Source: Alphaproteobacteria bacterium
GTDB taxonomy: Bacteria; Pseudomonadota; Alphaproteobacteria; Ferrovibrionales; Ferrovibrionaceae
Assembly: GCA_026126215.1 (NCBI GenBank)
Contig: JAHCJQ010000006.1
Location: 1 to 64,000 of the forward strand
Reading direction: 5' to 3'
DNA length: 64,000 nt
Part shown: positions 61,087 to 64,000 of the stretch, in pieces
How the letters are laid out: each line of letters opens with the position of its first letter
Position numbering within the stretch: position 1 is the stretch's first letter
Notes under the pieces: model-generated
Databases searched by the model: none
What the model was told of the DNA's origin: nothing
Seen by the model: only the letters and a program-made list of their open reading frames with translations
Program-made: the position numbers and the translations under genes

Positions 61087-62193
61087 ATGAGCGTCCTGAT
61101 TGCGGCACTGGGCCGTGCGAACCGCGTGGCGGCCGGTCGGCGGCCCCCGGCGCGGCGCGTGCTGCCGGAACTGCCGACCCATGCGCTGTTGGCGTTGGGC
61201 TTGGCCCTGCCGGCCCTCGGCGGGGCGACGGGTATCCTGACCGGCCAGGCCGCGCCCGCGACGCTGGTGCCGCCGATCCTGCGGTCGGCGCTGCCGGCCC
61301 CGGCAAGCCTGCGCCTGACTGCTCCCGAGCCACCGCGCGCCGAGTCGCTGGCCATGCCCGCGCTGGCCGCCCTGCCGGCACCGATCGAAGTGCCGGTCCG
61401 GCCGCGCCATGCGGCGCCGGCGCAGATCGACGAGCCGCCGCATGCGCCGCCGCCGGTGGCGGCGCGCCCGGCCCCGGTCACGCCGCGCCCCGCCGCCGCC
61501 CCGGTGCGGCCGGTTGCCCTCGCCGTGCCGCCACGGCGGCCGGACCCCCAATCGGCGAGAGACCCGGTTGTGACGGCACCGAAGCCGCCTGCCGGCGAAC
61601 GGCCTGCCGGCTCTCCGACGGGCGGCGTTCCATCTACCGGGGGCTGGAAGCCGCAAGTCTCCTTCACCGGCGGATCTGCCGCCGCCGCCGCGCGTTCGAT
61701 CCCGACCGTGCGCGGCGAGAGCTTGGCGACGCTGCGCCAGGTGCTGCCCGATGGCGGCATGCAGGTCGCGGTCCGCCTGCACCAGCAGAACCTGCAGCGG
61801 CGCCATCGTCCGCCGCCGCCGGCGGAGCGCCCGCAGGGCGAAGCGGCGCGCCGCCTTCGGGACGTGCTGTCGCTGCTCGAGCGCGCCGAGCAGGCAGCGC
61901 CCAACGCGCCGCAGATCGAGGCGCAGATCGCCCTGGTCCAGGCGGCGCTCGGCGATCTGCCAGCGGCCATCGGCAACATGCGGCGTGCGGCGGAGCGCCA
62001 GCCTGCCAATCCCGCCTTCCGCGCCTTCCTGGCCATCCTGCTCGACCGGGCAGGACAAGGTGCGCAGGCAATCCCGGCCTATCTCGAGGCGCAGCGCCTG
62101 GTGCTCGATGCGGATGGCTGGCGCGTGCCCCTGCCGGCCACACTGGCGGAGATGCGCCAGCGCGTCGAGGTCCTGGTCGGGCCGCGACGCTGA
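61087..62193 (+). CDS. MshN-like TPR protein
   Basis: 368 residues. Cytoplasmic N-terminus (MSVLIAALGRANRVAAGRR), one TM helix (HALLALGLALPALGGATG), a very Pro/Ala-rich periplasmic linker (about 60-210), and C-terminal helical repeats (RRLRDVLSLLERAEQAAPNAPQIEAQIALVQAALGDLPAAIGNMRRAAERQPANPAFRAFLAILLDRAGQGAQAIPAYLEAQR) of TPR type. The architecture and its partner immediately downstream (2 bp) match MshN next to MshM in MSHA pilus operons. No other pilus gene is in the window. Confidence 0.7.
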   Translation: MSVLIAALGRANRVAAGRRPPARRVLPELPTHALLALGLALPALGGATGILTGQAAPATLVPPILRSALPAPASLRLTAPEPPRAESLAMPALAALPAPIEVPVRPRHAAPAQIDEPPHAPPPVAARPAPVTPRPAAAPVRPVALAVPPRRPDPQSARDPVVTAPKPPAGERPAGSPTGGVPSTGGWKPQVSFTGGSAAAAARSIPTVRGESLATLRQVLPDGGMQVAVRLHQQNLQRRHRPPPPAERPQGEAARRLRDVLSLLERAEQAAPNAPQIEAQIALVQAALGDLPAAIGNMRRAAERQPANPAFRAFLAILLDRAGQGAQAIPAYLEAQRLVLDADGWRVPLPATLAEMRQRVEVLVGPRR

Positions 62194-62195
62194 CC

Positions 62196-63137
62196 ATGCC
62201 GATCCTCGCGCATTTCGGCCTGCTGGAATATCCGTTCCGACTGACCCAGGAACCGCGCATGTTCTTCGGCGAAGGGGACCATGCGGCGATCCTGCAGGCG
62301 ATTGACTTCGCACTTGGGCGCGGCGATGGCCTGCTCAAGGTCGTGGGCGAGATCGGCACCGGCAAGACCATGATCGCCCGCATGCTGGCGGAGCATCTGG
62401 GCGGGCGGGTCAATGTCTGCTACCTCGCTCCGCCGGTGCATGAAGGCAACTGGCTGCCGTCGGCGATCTGCCGCGCGCTCGGCATCGCGACGGAGCAAGG
62501 CGGCGATGCGACCTTCGCCATAGAGGATTACCTGCGCCAGGAGCGGCTGCGCGAGCGCCGCACTGTCCTTATCGTCGACGAGGCGCAGGCGCTCGACGAC
62601 GATGCGATCGAGACGTTGCGCCTGCTCGGGAATCTCGAGTTGAAGGGCGACCGGCTGCTGCAGGTGATCCTGCTTGGCCAGCCGGAACTCGACCGCATCC
62701 TGGCGCAATCGACATTGCGCCCGGCCGGCCAGCGGGTCAGCTTCTCGTTCGAGACGCGGCCGATCTCCCTGCGTCTGGTGCCACGCTACGTGCGCCATCG
62801 TCTCGCCTGCGCCAGCGAACTGGCCGACGGCAAAGTGGAGATATTCACCGGTGGCGCGCTGCGCCTGCTCGCCCGTCTCAGCCGGGGCGTGCCGCGCGTC
62901 ATTCATCTGATTGCCGACAAGGCCCTGTTCGCCGCCTATGCGGACGGCGTAGGGAAAGTTGGCCGGCGCCATGTCGTGGCGGGTGCGCGGGAGCTCGCCG
63001 GCCAGATCATCGCGCTGCCGATGCGATACCGCCACGACTGGGGCCGCATGGCCCTGCTCGCCTGCCTCGGCCTGCTCTCGTTCGCAAGCGGCGTCCTATC
63101 CGTCTGGGTCTTTGGTCCCTATCTGCCGTTTGGATGA
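62196..63137 (+). CDS. MshM/ExeA-like AAA ATPase
   Basis: 313 residues. N-terminal HFGLLEYPFRLTQEPRMFF (typical ExeA/GspA/MshM start), Walker A GEIGTGKT at 51-58, Walker B VLIVDEAQAL, sensor region LRLLGNLELKGDRLLQVILLGQPELD, RPISLRLVPRYVRHRL, and a C-terminal TM helix (LACLGLLSFASGVLSVWVFGPYLPFG). Such ATPases help assemble secretins or pili, or control transposition (TnsC-like). The downstream membrane anchor and MshN-like neighbour favour a pilus/secretion role. Confidence 0.82.
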   Translation: MPILAHFGLLEYPFRLTQEPRMFFGEGDHAAILQAIDFALGRGDGLLKVVGEIGTGKTMIARMLAEHLGGRVNVCYLAPPVHEGNWLPSAICRALGIATEQGGDATFAIEDYLRQERLRERRTVLIVDEAQALDDDAIETLRLLGNLELKGDRLLQVILLGQPELDRILAQSTLRPAGQRVSFSFETRPISLRLVPRYVRHRLACASELADGKVEIFTGGALRLLARLSRGVPRVIHLIADKALFAAYADGVGKVGRRHVVAGARELAGQIIALPMRYRHDWGRMALLACLGLLSFASGVLSVWVFGPYLPFG

Positions 63138-63183
63138 GCATCGCCCGGTTGACGGCAGGCGGCGCGACCGGCAGCATCGGCGC

Positions 63184-63825
63184 ATGGCAGACGTCCTGGC
63201 AACTCCTGGCGCACGCCTGCTCGGGCGGCTCGTGGCGCTCCTGCTCGCCCTCGCCATGTTTGCGCCATCGCCTCCGGCTCGGGCAGGGGCAGGTGTCGGT
63301 GAGGCAGAACGGGCCATCGCCGATCTCGCGGACCGGGCGCTGCCCGGCCTCGTCGCTGCGGTGGATTCGGCAGCGCGCGAGCGGGCGGTCCGCCAGCTCC
63401 TGCACGAGAGTTTCGACCTGCCGGGCATGGGCCGCTTCATGCTCGGGCGTTTCTGGCGGCAGGCAAGCGAGGAGGAACGGCTGGACTATCTGGCCGCTTT
63501 CGAGGATCTCGTGGTACAGACTTTCGCTGCCGGAATCGAGGAGTATCCGGTCGAACGGCTGAGCCTGCGGGCGACGCGCCAGGAGGATGGCGAAAGCGCC
63601 TCGGTCCACTCCGAAATCTTCCTTAGGCCCAATCCCGAGCGCCCTTTCCGCGTCGAATGGCGGCTGCGGCGGTCCGACGGGCGCTACCGCATCTACGACA
63701 TCGTGGTCGAGGGCCTGAGCCTTTCGGTGCTCCTGCGGGATGCCTTCGTGCAGACCACCCAGGCAGGTGGCGGAAACGTGCGGGACTTCATCCAGCGTCT
63801 GCGACTGGTGAAGCCGGGCAACTGA
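63184..63825 (+). CDS. MlaC-like phospholipid-binding periplasmic protein
   Basis: 213 residues of the MlaC/Ttg2D family. Signal peptide (RLLGRLVALLLALAMFAPSPPARA), then the MlaC core RQLLHESFDLPGMGRFMLGRFWRQASEEERLDYLAAFEDLVVQTFAAGIEEY and RVEWRLRRSDGRYRIYDIVVEGLSLSVLLRDAFVQTTQAGGGNVRDFIQRL. Shuttles phospholipids between membranes in the Mla system; mlaD/E/F are not present here. An ATG 46 bp after the ATPase gene is taken as start. Likely separate function from the Msh pair. Confidence 0.9.
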   Translation: MADVLATPGARLLGRLVALLLALAMFAPSPPARAGAGVGEAERAIADLADRALPGLVAAVDSAARERAVRQLLHESFDLPGMGRFMLGRFWRQASEEERLDYLAAFEDLVVQTFAAGIEEYPVERLSLRATRQEDGESASVHSEIFLRPNPERPFRVEWRLRRSDGRYRIYDIVVEGLSLSVLLRDAFVQTTQAGGGNVRDFIQRLRLVKPGN

Positions 63826-63959
63826 CCGCGCTCAATTGTCCCACCCGTGGGCGCCATCCTTGGCGGGCGGCCGGTGCGCTGTTATAGATTTCCGGTCCGG
63901 CCGGGGGCGGCGCGGACCCGGTTTCGGGGCCATCATCGTTCGGGGATCGATCTTTCGTC

Positions 63960-64000
63960 ATGCTTCGTCGGTATCTTCTGTCGCGCCGCGCCCTGCTGCG
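63960..64000 (+). CDS. possible start of a gene cut by the window end
   Basis: ATG at 63960 opens a frame encoding MLRRYLLSRRALL and continues off the window; a promoter-like AT stretch (TTATAGATTT around 63881) precedes it by about 70 bp. Fourteen codons are too few for identification; the basic start followed by Leu/Ala would fit a signal or transit sequence. Confidence 0.3.
   Translation, partial: MLRRYLLSRRALL

Overview
The window is a GC-rich chromosomal segment of an alphaproteobacterium. It reads as Rhodospirillales/Geminicoccales-like, but no rRNA is present to place it further. The evidence is a flbT/flaF/fliX flagellar regulatory set, an MgtE_N-type MotE, a CckA hybrid kinase next to flhB, a heme A synthase of the COX15 type, a DksA lacking three of its four zinc cysteines, and an SOS box of the alphaproteobacterial form GAAC-N7-GAAC in front of recA. 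No tRNA, rRNA, insertion sequence, prophage or CRISPR array was recognised, and composition looks uniform.

Layout. 1-5.3 kb holds general metabolism: an MFS transporter, a zinc alcohol dehydrogenase, heme A synthase, a small two-TM protein and an FAD amine/amino-acid oxidase-like protein. 5.6-34.3 kb is a nearly continuous flagellar and motility island: flgL, a DUF1217 gene, flbT, flaG, flaF, a TPR-methyltransferase, two flagellin genes, flgN-like, flgJ-type rod-binding protein, flgI, fliX, (dksA, a racemase-like gene), flgH-flgA-flgG-flgF, fliL-fliM-DUF6468-motE, cheY-cheZ-two motB-like genes-a giant exported TPR protein, fliP-fliO with two small partners, then flgB-flgC-fliE-fliQ-fliR-flhB, followed by cckA. 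36.8-50 kb is housekeeping: a lipoprotein, recA, alaS, icd, a LOG protein, cytochrome c', cytochrome b561, a LysM protein, an Atm1-type ABC exporter, psd and pssA. 51-64 kb is accessory: a PadR-controlled RND efflux system, a diiron ferritin-like oxygenase, a LysE exporter, a BCCT transporter, a soxYZ pair, an MshN/MshM-like pair, and a MlaC-like protein.

How it works together. The intergenic regions of the flagellar island carry a readable two-tier control code. TTAA-N7-TTAA motifs (CtrA type) stand before the early genes: fliX, fliL, flgB, cheY and the DUF1217 gene. Sigma-54 promoters stand before the later ones: flgL, flagellin 2, flgI and flgF. A recurring 19-bp palindrome, CCCGGCA-N5-TGCCGGG, lies 85-100 bp from each of these sigma-54 promoters, and in two places it sits 2-12 bp from a CtrA-type motif. 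With fliX divergent from flgI and cckA next to flhB, this looks like a Caulobacter-style CckA-CtrA to FlbD/FliX-sigma-54 cascade; ctrA, flbD and rpoN themselves lie outside the window. The assignment of factors to sites is inference.

The most unusual coding feature is the motor operon. Two consecutive MotB-like proteins are encoded. The second keeps the proton-carrying aspartate (Asp21); the first has serine (Ser22) at that place. They are followed, with overlap, by a 966-residue exported repeat protein in the position where rhizobia have motC. This suggests an asymmetric or accessory-subunit stator.
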